Source of the DNA: Micromonospora sp. WMMD1082
Lineage (GTDB): Bacteria; Actinomycetota; Actinomycetes; Mycobacteriales; Micromonosporaceae
Assembly: GCF_029626175.1 (NCBI RefSeq)
Contig: NZ_JARUBM010000002.1
Coordinates: forward strand, 4,667,001-4,731,000
Reading direction: 5' to 3'
Length of the DNA stretch: 64,000 nt
The position numbers were made by a program, and so were the translations under genes. Below the pieces are notes generated by a model. That model saw only the letters and a program-made list of their open reading frames with translations, ran no database searches and was not told the origin of the DNA. This document shows, in pieces, positions 27,400 to 36,852 of this stretch (the stretch's first letter is position 1; each line of letters starts with the position of its first letter).

Positions 27400-28523
27400 T
27401 GGGTCGCACGTTGTTGATCACGAACGACTTCCCGCCCCGGCCGGGCGGCATCCAGTCGTTCGTGCACCACCTCGCGGTACGCCAGCCGGCCGGCTCGGTG
27501 GTGGTCTACGCGTCGAGCTGGCGGGGTGCGGACAAGTTCGACGCCGACCAGCCGTTCGAGGTGGTGCGCGAGCGCACCAGGGTGCTGCTGCCCACCCCGC
27601 TGGTGGCCCGCCGGGCCGCCCAGCTGGCCCGGGCGTACGACTGTGACACGGTCTGGTTCGGCGCGGCGGCCCCGCTCGGCCTGCTCGCCGCGGGGCTGCG
27701 CCGGCGGGCCGGGGTGCGGCGGGTGGTCGCCCTCACCCACGGGCACGAGGTGGGCTGGGCGACGCTGCCGGTGGCGCGGACCGCGCTGCGGCGCGTCGGC
27801 CGGGGCGCCGACGTGGTCACCTACCTGGGGGAGTACACCCGCACCCGGCTGGCCCGGGCGCTGGGCGAGGTGACCGAGCTGCGCCGGCTCCCCCCCGGCG
27901 TGGACACCGAGGTCTACCACCCGGCCGTCGACGGCGCGGCGGTACGGCACCGGCTCGGCCTCTCCGAACGGCCGGTGGTGGTCTGCGTGTCCCGCCTGGT
28001 GCCCCGCAAGGGCCAGGACATGCTGATCCGGGCGATGCCGTTGATCCGCCGCCGGGTGCCCGACGCCGCGCTGCTGGTGGTCGGAGGCGGGCCGTACCGG
28101 GCCACGCTCGCCCGGCTGGCCCGCCAGTCCGGCGTGGAGCAGGACGTGGTCTTCACCGGCTCGGTACCCGCCGCCGAACTGCCCGCCCACTACGCGGCCG
28201 GCGACGTGTACGCGATGCCCTGCCGCACCCGCAACCGGGGCCTGGACGTGGAGGGACTCGGCATCGTCTACCTGGAGGCGTCGGCGACCGGCCTGCCGGT
28301 GGTGGCCGGCGACTCCGGCGGCGCCCCGGACGCGGTGCGCGAGGGCGAGACCGGGTACGTGGTGGACGGCCAGGATCTCGCCCAGCTCGCCGACCGGGTG
28401 GCCACCCTGCTCGTCGACCGGGACCTCGCCCGACAGCTCGGTGCCGCCGGCCGGGCCTGGGTGGAGCGGGAGTGGCGCTGGGAGACCCAGGCCCAGCGCC
28501 TGGCGGACCTGCTGGCGGGGTGA
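27399..28523 (+). CDS. pimB: PimB-type mannosyltransferase (GT4)
   Basis: GT-B fold glycosyltransferase of 374 residues, likely the alpha-(1-6)-phosphatidylinositol monomannoside mannosyltransferase that makes PIM2 from GDP-mannose. It starts GRTLLITNDFPPRPGGIQSF, contains the nucleotide-sugar motif SRLVPRKGQDMLI and the E-x7-E motif in EGLGIVYLEASATGLPVV (read from residue about 285). It overlaps the protease gene by one base. M. tuberculosis PimB (Rv2188c) is in the corresponding conserved block. Confidence 0.87.
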   Translation: MGRTLLITNDFPPRPGGIQSFVHHLAVRQPAGSVVVYASSWRGADKFDADQPFEVVRERTRVLLPTPLVARRAAQLARAYDCDTVWFGAAAPLGLLAAGLRRRAGVRRVVALTHGHEVGWATLPVARTALRRVGRGADVVTYLGEYTRTRLARALGEVTELRRLPPGVDTEVYHPAVDGAAVRHRLGLSERPVVVCVSRLVPRKGQDMLIRAMPLIRRRVPDAALLVVGGGPYRATLARLARQSGVEQDVVFTGSVPAAELPAHYAAGDVYAMPCRTRNRGLDVEGLGIVYLEASATGLPVVAGDSGGAPDAVREGETGYVVDGQDLAQLADRVATLLVDRDLARQLGAAGRAWVEREWRWETQAQRLADLLAG

Positions 28524-28547
28524 GCCGGGGCGAGGCCCCGCGACCGG

Positions 28548-30287
28548 TCAGCGGATGCGGGCGAGGATGTGGTCGGCGGGGGCGGGGCGGCCGAAGTGCC
28601 AGCCCTGGCCGGCGTCGCAGCCGATCGCCCGCAGCCGTTCGGCCTGCCCACCGGTCTCCACCCCCTCGGCGGTCACCGTCAGGTCCAGGGCGTGGGCCAG
28701 GGAGACCAGCGAGGCGAGGATCCGCTCGTCGGCCCGCGCCTCCGGCGCCCGCAGCCCGCGCACGAACTCGCCGGCCACCTTCAACTCGGTCACCGGCAGA
28801 TCCCGCAGGTAGGCCAGGTTGCTGTAGCCGGTGCCGAAGTCGTCGATGGCGATGCGGATGCCCAGGTCGGCCAGGGCACGGAGGGCGCGTACCGGCTCCT
28901 CGGTCGTGGTCATCATGGTGCTCTCGGTGATCTCCAGCTGGAGGCGGTTCGGTGGCAGGCCGGTGCGCCGCAGCAGGGCGCGTACCTCCTGCACCAGGCC
29001 GGGCCGGCGGACCTGACGGACCGCCAGGTTGACGCTGACGTACGGCGGCTCGCCCGAGGCGGCCGTCCAGCCGACCGCCTCCCGGCACGCCTCGGCCAGC
29101 ACCCAGCCGCCGAGCGGCACGATCAGCCCGGTCTCCTCGGCCAGCCCGATGAAGCTGTCCGGGCGCAACACGCCCAGCTGCGGGTGACGCCACCGCACCA
29201 GCGCCTCCACCCCGAGCAGCGAGCCGTCCTGCAACGAGGTCAACGGCTGGTAGTCGAGGAAGAACTCGCCGCGTTCCAGGCCCACCGGGATGGCCGCGCT
29301 CAACGCCTGGCGGGCCTGTTCCCGGCCGTCGCGTTCCGCGTCGTACAGCGCCCACCCCGCGCCCCCGGCGGTCTTCGCCCAGTGCAGCGTGCTGCCCGCG
29401 GCCCGCATCAGGTCGTCCGGTGAGGTGCCGGCGACCCGCCGCTCCACGATGCCCACGCTCGCGGTGACCGTCACGTCGTGCCCGTCGACCACCACCGGCT
29501 CGGAGAGGGCGGCCAGGGCGGCCTCGGCGACGGCGACCACGTCGCCGGTGCCGGTGGAGCGCTCGACGAGGACGACGAAGGCGTCGCCGCCGAGCCGGGC
29601 GACCAGGTGGGGATCGACCGCCCGCCGCAGCCGCCGCGCCGCCGCGACCAGCGCGCGGTCGCCGATCTGGTGGCCGTACGAGTCGTTGACCCGCTTGAAC
29701 CGGTCCACGTCGAGGAAGCACAGCCCGACCCGCCGGCTGCCGGCCGGCCCGTCGACCGCCGCGGCGAGGCGCTCGGCGAAGAGCGTGCGGTTCGGCAGAT
29801 CGGTCAGCGGGTCGTGGGTGGCCTGATGCCGGAAACGGGCCTCGCTGGCCCGCAGCGCCTGCTCCGCCTCCGCGCGGGCGGTCAGCGCGGCCCGCCGGAT
29901 GGCCTCCTGCTCGTCGAGCGTGCGGTCGCGCAGCGCCCGGGCGTACCCGGTGGCGACCGCGGCCAGCAGCCGCGCCATCCGGTCCTCGATGTCGTCGGAG
30001 ACCAGGTCGAGGTCGCGGATCAGCCGGAGCTGGATCACCTCCACGGTCCGGCCGAGCGCCTCGGCGGAGGCGATGTGCGCGCCGACCAGCTCGTCGGCGA
30101 CCCGGTGCCCCACCCGCAGGTCGAGCGGCTCCGCCCGCAGCGCCTCGGCCAGCAGGTCGGTGAGCCGCTGCAACAGCGTCTCCAACTGGGCGTGGGTCAT
30201 CGGCAGGTAGCTGGTGCCCGAGACCGCCTTGGCCCAGGCGCGGGCGAACGCCCCGGGGCAGGCGGAGCTGCCGGGGGGCTCACCCAC
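28548..30287 (-). CDS. GGDEF-EAL protein with degenerate GGDEF site
   Basis: 579 residues: N-terminal helical sensor region (1-160), GGDEF domain (about 165-320), EAL domain (about 330-579). The GGDEF signature reads GGDAF (RLGGDAFVVLV), so cyclase activity is unlikely. The EAL side keeps the signature Glu (GVEALVRW), the Asn of SVNLAV, ITES, DDFGTGYSN and AEGVET; the residue after the catalytic Lys is Ala rather than Asp (LKVAGEF). A c-di-GMP phosphodiesterase is the best guess. The GTG start overlaps the methyltransferase stop by 8 bp. Confidence 0.85.
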   Translation of the reverse strand: MGEPPGSSACPGAFARAWAKAVSGTSYLPMTHAQLETLLQRLTDLLAEALRAEPLDLRVGHRVADELVGAHIASAEALGRTVEVIQLRLIRDLDLVSDDIEDRMARLLAAVATGYARALRDRTLDEQEAIRRAALTARAEAEQALRASEARFRHQATHDPLTDLPNRTLFAERLAAAVDGPAGSRRVGLCFLDVDRFKRVNDSYGHQIGDRALVAAARRLRRAVDPHLVARLGGDAFVVLVERSTGTGDVVAVAEAALAALSEPVVVDGHDVTVTASVGIVERRVAGTSPDDLMRAAGSTLHWAKTAGGAGWALYDAERDGREQARQALSAAIPVGLERGEFFLDYQPLTSLQDGSLLGVEALVRWRHPQLGVLRPDSFIGLAEETGLIVPLGGWVLAEACREAVGWTAASGEPPYVSVNLAVRQVRRPGLVQEVRALLRRTGLPPNRLQLEITESTMMTTTEEPVRALRALADLGIRIAIDDFGTGYSNLAYLRDLPVTELKVAGEFVRGLRAPEARADERILASLVSLAHALDLTVTAEGVETGGQAERLRAIGCDAGQGWHFGRPAPADHILARIR

Positions 30288-31089
30288 CGAGCCGTCCGAC
30301 CCCGCCGAGGAACACGGCCCGTTCGGCGTCCTCGGCGCTCTCCGGGGTCTCCGGACGCCACTGTGGCACCCACACCACCCCGGGATCGACCAGCTCGAAG
30401 CCGTCGAAGAACCCGGTCAACTCGGCCCGGCCGCGCACCGACAGCGGATTGTCGGTGCGCCGGTAGACCTCCTCGGCCTCGGCCCGCTCGGCCTCGTCGC
30501 GGCCGTCGTCGCTGGCCTGCGACAGGACCAGGTAGCTGCCCGGGGCCAGCGCCGTGCGCAGGGTCTGCAGCACCTCGGCCGGCCGGTCGTCGTCGGAGAC
30601 GAAGTGCAGCACCGCCACGACGAGCACGGCGACCGGCTGCGAGAGGTCGAGCAGCGCGCGTACGTCGGGGTGGGCGAGGATCCGGTCGGGCCGGCGCAGG
30701 TCCTCCTGGACCACTGTCGCGCGGTCGTTGCCGGCCAGGATCTCGCGGCTGTGCGCCACCGCCACCGGGTCGACGTCGACGTAGACCACCCGGGAGTCGG
30801 GGGCGTGCCGTTGGGCGATCTCGTGCACGTTGCCCACGGTGGGGATGCCCGATCCGATGTCCAGGAACTGCCGGACGCCGGCCTCCGTGAGGAACTGCAC
30901 GACCCGGCGCAGGAAGGCGCGGTTGGCCTGGGCCATGAGCGGCGCCTGGGGCACCGCCGCCACCATCGCCCGGGCAGCCGCCCGGTCGGCGGCGAAGTTG
31001 TGCGAGCCGCCGAGATAGTAGTCGTACATGCGGGCGACGCTGGGACGTTCGATGTCGATCGTCTCGGGTGCCCAGTCCGGTCGCTGCAA
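30280..31089 (-). CDS. SAM-dependent methyltransferase, DUF574/Methyltransf_19 family
   Basis: Actinobacteria-specific methyltransferase family, 269 residues. The family start PSVARMYDYYLGGSHNFAADR is clear, followed by the SAM loop FLDIGSGIPTVGN and VYVDVDPVAVAHS. Function of the family is unknown. TTG at 31089 is preferred because AGGAG lies 8 nt upstream and family members begin near this point; GTG at 31098 directly abuts the Shine-Dalgarno. The downstream GGDEF-EAL gene overlaps it, hinting at a shared signalling role. Confidence 0.83.
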   Translation of the reverse strand: MQRPDWAPETIDIERPSVARMYDYYLGGSHNFAADRAAARAMVAAVPQAPLMAQANRAFLRRVVQFLTEAGVRQFLDIGSGIPTVGNVHEIAQRHAPDSRVVYVDVDPVAVAHSREILAGNDRATVVQEDLRRPDRILAHPDVRALLDLSQPVAVLVVAVLHFVSDDDRPAEVLQTLRTALAPGSYLVLSQASDDGRDEAERAEAEEVYRRTDNPLSVRGRAELTGFFDGFELVDPGVVWVPQWRPETPESAEDAERAVFLGGVGRLGG

Positions 31090-31202
31090 CGCCCTCACTC
31101 CTTCGCACGCCCGTCGGGGCGACTGGCGCCCCGGCGGGTATTCTGCCCCGCTTTCGCCGGGGAGGCCATAGCGGGCTTGTGCGAATGGTGATCAATGGGA
31201 AT

Positions 31203-31235
31203 GATCCGCGCCCGCCGGGTGGCGGGACACGGATC
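31203..31235 (-). terminator. hairpin after NarL-type regulator gene
   Basis: GATCCG (31203-31208) pairs with CGGATC (31230-31235), and inside it CCCGCC (31211-31216) pairs with GGCGGG (31221-31226) around a GGGT loop. It begins 17 bp beyond the regulator stop and is a likely terminator. Confidence 0.6.
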
Positions 31236-31251
31236 CCCATCGGTGCCCCGG

Positions 31252-31920
31252 CTAGAACTTCGGCGCGTCCGGAGCCTCGAGCAGGCCGAGCCGCAGCGCG
31301 GTCATCAGCGCCTGGGCCCGGTTGGCCGCACCGAGCTTCTCGTAGAGCTTCGAGATGTGGGTCTTGGCGGTCGACTCGCTGACGAACAGCTGCTTGGCGA
31401 TGCCGGCGACGCTCATTCCGTCGGCGAGCAGCCGCAGCACCTGACCCTCGCGCGGAGACAACTGCGGCCCGGACGGGGCGAGCCGGCGCTTCATCGCCTC
31501 GGCCAGGTCGGCGGCGGTGAAGGCGCTGGGGGAGGAGGCGGCGTGCCGGGCGGCCGCGACGACCTCGTCGGCCGGCGCGGTCTTCGGCACGAACGCGCTG
31601 GCCCCGGCCTCCAGGGCGCCGAAGAGCTGGTCGTCGCCGGCGTACATGGTGAGCACCACGATGCCCATGGACGAGCTGGACTTGCGCAGCGCCCGGGTGG
31701 CCTCCAGGCCGCTGCCGTCGGGCAGCCGCAGATCCATGATCACCACGTCGGGCTGCAGGGCGCCGGCCTGCCGGACGCCCTCCGCCGCCGTGGCGGCCTC
31801 GCCGACGACCTCGAACTGCCGGTCGCGCTCGAAGGCGTGCCGCAGGCCCTTGCGGATCAAGTCGTGATCGTCGACAAGGAGGACCTTGGTACGGGTTGCC
31901 GGTGTCGGGCTTGTGGTCAT
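31252..31920 (-). CDS. NarL/LuxR family response regulator
   Basis: 222 residues: receiver domain (phosphoacceptor Asp in VVIMDLRLP, LTMYAG, FVPKTAP with the conserved Lys) and a C-terminal LuxR helix-turn-helix (LSPREGQVLRLLADGMSVAGIAKQ). ATG at 31920 starts 7 bp after the histidine kinase stop, so the pair is one operon. The longer frame reaching 32109 overlaps the kinase and is not used. Targets unknown. Confidence 0.93.
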   Translation of the reverse strand: MTTSPTPATRTKVLLVDDHDLIRKGLRHAFERDRQFEVVGEAATAAEGVRQAGALQPDVVIMDLRLPDGSGLEATRALRKSSSSMGIVVLTMYAGDDQLFGALEAGASAFVPKTAPADEVVAAARHAASSPSAFTAADLAEAMKRRLAPSGPQLSPREGQVLRLLADGMSVAGIAKQLFVSESTAKTHISKLYEKLGAANRAQALMTALRLGLLEAPDAPKF

Positions 31921-31927
31921 CCTCGGC

Positions 31928-33622
31928 TTACTCCCCTTCTGCTGCGGCGGCGCTACCGCGAACGTTATCGCGCCGGGGTGGCGAACCGACCACCACCGCG
32001 ACGGTCGTCCCGCTCGGCTGCCGCGGCCTGATCTCCAATCGGCCCCGGATACGTTCCGCCCTCTCGGCCATGATCGCAAGACCATAGTGCCCGTCGGAGC
32101 GCTGGTCACCTATGCCGTGACCGTCATCCGACACTTCGATCTGCGCGTACGGCGGGTCGACCTCGCAGGTGACCCAGAGATTGGCCGCGCCGGCGTGCTT
32201 GCGGGCGTTGGTGACCGCCTCCTGGGCGATGCGCAGCAGCTCGGCCTCGGTCGCGGCGGGCAGCCGGGCGGTGGACTCGTCCAGCGACAGGTGCACCCGC
32301 AGACCGCCGGAGGCGCCGACGGTGCGGGCGTACTCGGCGATCGCGGCGGCCAGGCCACCCTGCCGGTCCACCTCGCTGCGCAGCTCGAACAGGCTCAGCC
32401 GCAGTTCGGTGATCACCCGGGTCACCTCCTGGCGCAGCAGGCGCAGCGACTCGGCGGTCTCGTCGGCGTCGTCGTGCACGGTGGCCAGGGCGTTGTCGAT
32501 GCCGTAGCCGACCATCACCAGCTCCTGGGCCACCCCGTCATGGATCTCCCGGGCCAGCCGCTGCCGCTCCTCGTTGGTGGCCAGCGCGCGCACCTCGTCG
32601 AAGAGCAGGGCGGCCTCCAGGCGCAGCGCTGCCGGGCCGGTCAGCCCGGTCACCTGCGCCACCACCGGTGCCGGGTACGCCTGCGCGGCGTCGGCCTCCA
32701 GCACGACCAGGCCCACCGTGCGCAACCCGGCGACCAGCGGCACGATCAGCGCCGAGACCTCGCCGCCGCGGTGCGAGCGGGACTGCGAGCGGGCCGCGGT
32801 CTGTGACTGCTGGCTGGCCCAGGCGTCGGCGATGGCCGAGTCCGCGTCGAGCGTGGTCTCCCAGTCGACCCGGTCGGCGCCGAGCTGGGCGAGCACCACC
32901 AGCCGGCCGCCACCGCTGGCGGAGAGCACCGCGCCCCGGTCGGTGCGGGCCACCGTGCGCAGTTCCTCCAGCAGATGCTCGGAGATGCCACCCGGATCCA
33001 GGGTCGCCCCGGGCAGCTGCCGGGCCACCGTACGCAACTGGGTCAGCAGCCGGGTCGCCTCGGCGTACGGCTGGGGCTTGCTGTCGTGGCGGACCTGCAT
33101 CACCCGGTGCAGGGTGCGGGCGGCATAGAGCCCCAGCGCCGCCAGGATCAGCCACTGCGCGCAGACCGCCAGGTAGCCCGGCTGACTCAGCTGCCGGACC
33201 CCGCCGACCTCGGTGACGGCCCCGGCGACCAGCAGGCTGGCCGCGGCCACGGCGATCAGCGCGGCGCCCTCGCGGAAGCGGCGACGCAGTGCCGTGACGG
33301 TCACCGGTACCGCCAGGTAGGGCAGCACCGCGGAGGCGCCCAACCCGCCGATGTGCCCGCCGACGGTGGCGACCGCGGCGACCTGGCTCGCCGCCAGACC
33401 GAGCACCAGCACCTCCGCCACCCGGCTGAGCGGGCCGACGACCCGGTGCTGGGGCGCCAGCAGCGCCGGCAGCCCGGCCAGCGCCAGCAGCGCGATCCAC
33501 CACAGCTGGGCCACCTCGCGGGTGGCGAACAGGGTCAGTACGGCGACCAGCGCCAGCACGACCACACGCGCCGCCGCGGCGAGCGGATGCGAACGGGTCG
33601 GGGCGGATGTCGAGGCGGGCAC
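31928..33622 (-). CDS. NarL-type sensor histidine kinase with GAF-like domain
   Basis: 564 residues with about five N-terminal membrane helices (20-185), a GAF-like middle (about 205-350), a HisKA_3 dimerisation domain (ERQRLAREIHDGVAQELVMVGYG with the phosphorylated His) and an HATPase_c domain (EAVTNARKHAG, DDGHGIGDQ, GHYGLAIM). Cognate regulator follows immediately. TACGAT sits 7 nt before the GTG start, so the operon is likely leaderless. The signal sensed is unknown. Confidence 0.9.
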   Translation of the reverse strand: MPASTSAPTRSHPLAAAARVVVLALVAVLTLFATREVAQLWWIALLALAGLPALLAPQHRVVGPLSRVAEVLVLGLAASQVAAVATVGGHIGGLGASAVLPYLAVPVTVTALRRRFREGAALIAVAAASLLVAGAVTEVGGVRQLSQPGYLAVCAQWLILAALGLYAARTLHRVMQVRHDSKPQPYAEATRLLTQLRTVARQLPGATLDPGGISEHLLEELRTVARTDRGAVLSASGGGRLVVLAQLGADRVDWETTLDADSAIADAWASQQSQTAARSQSRSHRGGEVSALIVPLVAGLRTVGLVVLEADAAQAYPAPVVAQVTGLTGPAALRLEAALLFDEVRALATNEERQRLAREIHDGVAQELVMVGYGIDNALATVHDDADETAESLRLLRQEVTRVITELRLSLFELRSEVDRQGGLAAAIAEYARTVGASGGLRVHLSLDESTARLPAATEAELLRIAQEAVTNARKHAGAANLWVTCEVDPPYAQIEVSDDGHGIGDQRSDGHYGLAIMAERAERIRGRLEIRPRQPSGTTVAVVVGSPPRRDNVRGSAAAAEGE

Positions 33623-33636
33623 GTGACGGATCGTAG

Positions 33637-35436
33637 TCAGCCGCGGTAGATATCGGCGATCTCCGCCGCGTACGTCTTGTGGACAACCTGGCGCTTGACC
33701 TTGAGCGACGGGGTCAGCTCGCCGGTGGCCTCGGTGAAGTCCTGCGGCAGCACCCGGAAGACCTTGATCGCCTCGGCCCTGGAAACCGACGCGTTGGCCT
33801 TGTCCACGGCGGTCTGGATCTCCGCCCGCAGGCCCTCGTGCTGGCGCAGCGCCTCGATTCCGGTGTCCGGCGGCAGCCCGGCCGACTCCAGCCAGGCCGG
33901 CAGGGCCTCCTCGTCGAGGGTGATCAGTGCGGCGATGAACGGCTGCCGGTCACCCACCACGACACACTGGCTGACCAGGCGGTGCGCCCGGACCTGGTCC
34001 TCCAGCACGGCCGGCGCGACGTTCTTGCCGGCCGCCGTCACGATGATCTCCTTCTTGCGGCCGGTGATGGTCAGATAGCCGTCGCCGTCCAGCGAGCCGA
34101 GGTCGCCGGTGCGGAACCAGCCGTCGGCGGTGATCGCCTCGGCGGTGGCCGCCTCGTTGCGCCAGTATCCCTGGAAGATGAGGTCGCCGGCGATGAGGAT
34201 CTCGCCGTCGTCGTCGATGCGGATGGTCACGCCGGGCAGCGGCCGACCGACCGTGCCGATCCGGGTGAAGTCGGGCAGGTTCGCCGCGGCGGCGGGGGAG
34301 GTCTCGGTCAGGCCGTACCCCTCGCAGACGGTCACGCCGACGCCCCGGAAGAAGTGGCCCAGCCGGGCGCCGAGCGGCGCGCCGCCGGAGATCGCGTCCC
34401 GGCAGCGCCCGCCGAGCGCGGCCCGCAGCTTGCCGTAGACCAGCCGGTCGAAGAGCGCGTGCTGGGCGCGCAGGGCCAGGCCCGGCCCGGCGGAGGTCTC
34501 CAACGCCTCGCTGTACGCGATGGCGACGGCCTCGGCCCGGGCGAAGATTTTGCCCTTGCCGGCGGCCTCGGCCTTCTGCTTGGCGCCGTTGTAGACCTTC
34601 TCGAAGACGCGGGGCACCGAGAGGACGAAGGTGGGCTTGAACTCCTGGAGCTCGGCGACCAGGTTCTTGGTGTCCGCGCAGTGCGCCATGGTGGCCCGGG
34701 CCTGCACCACACCGATCTGGATGAGCCGGGCGAAGGCGTGCGCGAGCGGCAGGAACAGCAGGGTCGACGCGTTCGGCCCGAACAGGTTCGGCAGCACCGG
34801 CACCGCGTTGGCGATGTCGGCGTACATGTTGCGGTGGGTCAGCACGCAGCCCTTGGGGCGGCCGGTGGTGCCGCTGGTGTAGATGATGGTCGCCACGTCC
34901 GACGAGCGCAGGCCGGCGCGGCGGCGGTCGATCTCGGTCGGCTCCACCGCCGTGCCGGCGGCCACCAACTCGTCCACTCCGCCCAGGTCGATCTGCCAGG
35001 TGTGGGCCAGGTCGGGCAGCTGGTCGCGGACGCCGGCCACCAGCGTGGCGTGCGCGGTGGTCTCCACCACGAGGGCCACCGCACCGGAGTCGGCCAGGAT
35101 CCAGGACGCCTGCTCGGCGCTGGAGGTCTCGTAGATCGGCACGGTGACCGCGCCGGCCGTCCAGATGGCGTAGTCGACCAGCGTCCACTCGTAGCGGGTG
35201 CGGCTCATCAGCGCCACCCGGTCGCCCGGCTGCACGCCGGCGGCGACCAGCCCCCGGGCGACCGCCACCACCTCGTCGCGGAACTGTCGGCAGGTCACGT
35301 CGGCCCAGGCACCGGTCGCGTCGCGGCGGACGAACTGCACCGCGTCGGGCGCGGCCTCGGCGTTCTCCCAGACCGGATCGGTGAGGTTGGCCGAATCGCC
35401 GACGGTGACGATCGGCGGGACGGAGAACTCGCGCAC
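33637..35436 (-). CDS. long-chain fatty-acid-CoA ligase, FadD15-like
   Basis: AMP-forming acyl-CoA synthetase of 599 residues. It has the P-loop IIYTSGTTGRPKGC, the GYGLTETSPA motif, and DGWFRTGDLGSLDGDGYLTI with the hinge region GRKKEIIVTAAGKNVAP. It corresponds to M. tuberculosis FadD15 (Rv2187), near pimB there as here. GTG at 35436 is chosen (GAGGGAG with 5-nt spacing); the GTG at 35442 directly abuts that site. It sits just upstream of the two-component genes on the same strand; the gap to the kinase is 14 bp. Confidence 0.92.
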   Translation of the reverse strand: MREFSVPPIVTVGDSANLTDPVWENAEAAPDAVQFVRRDATGAWADVTCRQFRDEVVAVARGLVAAGVQPGDRVALMSRTRYEWTLVDYAIWTAGAVTVPIYETSSAEQASWILADSGAVALVVETTAHATLVAGVRDQLPDLAHTWQIDLGGVDELVAAGTAVEPTEIDRRRAGLRSSDVATIIYTSGTTGRPKGCVLTHRNMYADIANAVPVLPNLFGPNASTLLFLPLAHAFARLIQIGVVQARATMAHCADTKNLVAELQEFKPTFVLSVPRVFEKVYNGAKQKAEAAGKGKIFARAEAVAIAYSEALETSAGPGLALRAQHALFDRLVYGKLRAALGGRCRDAISGGAPLGARLGHFFRGVGVTVCEGYGLTETSPAAAANLPDFTRIGTVGRPLPGVTIRIDDDGEILIAGDLIFQGYWRNEAATAEAITADGWFRTGDLGSLDGDGYLTITGRKKEIIVTAAGKNVAPAVLEDQVRAHRLVSQCVVVGDRQPFIAALITLDEEALPAWLESAGLPPDTGIEALRQHEGLRAEIQTAVDKANASVSRAEAIKVFRVLPQDFTEATGELTPSLKVKRQVVHKTYAAEIADIYRG

Positions 35437-35581
35437 CTGCACTCCCTCGTGCTCACACTGACCGGGTCGGCCGCCACCACCGGGCGGCTCTGTCGAAACC
35501 TACCCGGCCGGCCGCCGGCGGGCACATCGCAGGTGGGGCGGCGCGGCGCGCGGGCGCGTGCCGGACGGGTAGCCTCCCAGC

Positions 35582-36037
35582 ATGGCGGACTCCTCCACCC
35601 AGTCGATCATCATCGGCGCGTCACCGGACCGGGTGGCGGCGGTCATCTGTGACTTCCCGAGCTACCCGGAATGGACCGAGGCAGTCCGCGAGGCCGAGGT
35701 CGTCGAGGAGTACGAGGACGGCTATGCGAGCCAGGTCCGGTTCGTCCTGGACGCCGCGGTGATGGCCGACGAGTACGTGTTGGCGTACGCCTACGCGGAG
35801 GACCTGTCCCGCATCGAGTGGCACCTGGTGGCGCCGTCGAAGATGCAGAAGGCGCAGCGGGGCGCGTACGACCTGGTCGCCAACGCCGACGGGGGGACGA
35901 CCGTGACCTACACCCTGGAGGTGGAGCTCGCGGTCGGGATGCTCGGGATGTTCCGTCGCAAGGCCGAGAAAATGATCATGGATGCCGCGTTGAAGCAGCT
36001 GAAGCGCCGGGTAGAAGCATCCGGTGCGGCGCAGTGA
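35582..36037 (+). CDS. SRPBCC (polyketide cyclase/START-like) protein
   Basis: 151-residue helix-grip lipid-binding fold (SRPBCC). It begins SIIIGASPDRVAAVICDFPSYPEW, a typical start of this group, and ends in a long amphipathic helix. The likely orthologue is Rv2185c of M. tuberculosis, near fadD15; ligand unknown. TAGCCT is 6 nt before the ATG, so leaderless. It is divergent from fadD15 and is followed at 40 bp by the Cys-cluster protein. Confidence 0.87.
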   Translation: MADSSTQSIIIGASPDRVAAVICDFPSYPEWTEAVREAEVVEEYEDGYASQVRFVLDAAVMADEYVLAYAYAEDLSRIEWHLVAPSKMQKAQRGAYDLVANADGGTTVTYTLEVELAVGMLGMFRRKAEKMIMDAALKQLKRRVEASGAAQ

Positions 36038-36077
36038 CGCGTCCGGCGACCCGGTCGCCGCGGTAGAGGAGTCCAGC

Positions 36078-36782
36078 ATGGCTGCGACAGATCCGGGTTC
36101 GGCCCGGGAAGAGGCGGAGCGGCTGGTCGCCACTCTGCTGGCCAGCGTACGACTGGCCGCCGCCAACCCCGCCGCGGCGCCCCTGGGCCCGCTCGGTGGG
36201 ATCGTGACCGGTGTCCTCGGTCACAGCGGCGGCCCATCCGGGCCGTCCGGCCCGCCCGGTGCCACCGGGGGCGGTTTCGCCACCGGTGCCGCCGAATGCT
36301 GTGTCTGCCCGGTCTGCCGGGGAATCGCCGCGTTGCGTGACCCGAGTCCCGAGTTCGCCGAGCGGCTGGCCACCGGCGCCGGGGATCTGGCCGCCGGTCT
36401 GGCCAGCTTCCTGCGCGCCTTCACCCCCGCCGATCCCGCCGCCGGCCCTTCCCCCGCACCGGCCGATGGCACCGCCGCCGGTACCGACAGTGATCACGTG
36501 TGGCGCGAGGCGACCCGTACCGGGCATGATTCTCAGCCGGCACCGGAGCGGGACGTCTGGTCCGCCGCGACCCGGGCGGAGGACGTCGCCGTCCCGGCCG
36601 CCGCGCCCGCCGATGCCGCCGGGCGGCCCGCGCCGGCCCTGCGCCGTCCGTCGACCGACCGACCGGCGGTACCCGCATCCCGGGTGCCCGACGGCGAGCC
36701 CGCACCGGGTGACGAGCCCGCGCCGGGCGGCCGGGCCGTTCCCGGCGGCGAGCGGCAGGGCGCACCAGGCGACGGGGCCTGA
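36078..36782 (+). CDS. uncharacterised Cys-cluster protein upstream of glucokinase
   Basis: 234 residues: a helical N-terminus (about 1-45), a Gly/Pro-rich spacer, then ECCVCPVCRGIAAL with four closely spaced cysteines at residues about 80-87, an amphipathic helix, and a long disordered C-terminus rich in Pro, Ala and Arg. The cysteines could bind zinc or a cluster. From memory, a similar small protein sits between SRPBCC and glucokinase genes in Streptomyces (annotated DUF5304); family assignment is tentative. ATG 36078 has GAGGAG upstream. Confidence 0.65.
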   Translation: MAATDPGSAREEAERLVATLLASVRLAAANPAAAPLGPLGGIVTGVLGHSGGPSGPSGPPGATGGGFATGAAECCVCPVCRGIAALRDPSPEFAERLATGAGDLAAGLASFLRAFTPADPAAGPSPAPADGTAAGTDSDHVWREATRTGHDSQPAPERDVWSAATRAEDVAVPAAAPADAAGRPAPALRRPSTDRPAVPASRVPDGEPAPGDEPAPGGRAVPGGERQGAPGDGA

Positions 36783-36852
36783 CCAGGGACGACCCGCACC
36801 ACCGGCGAGGGCAGGTGTGCGCGGGGTGGCACAGCAGAGGGGAGTGGCAGCG

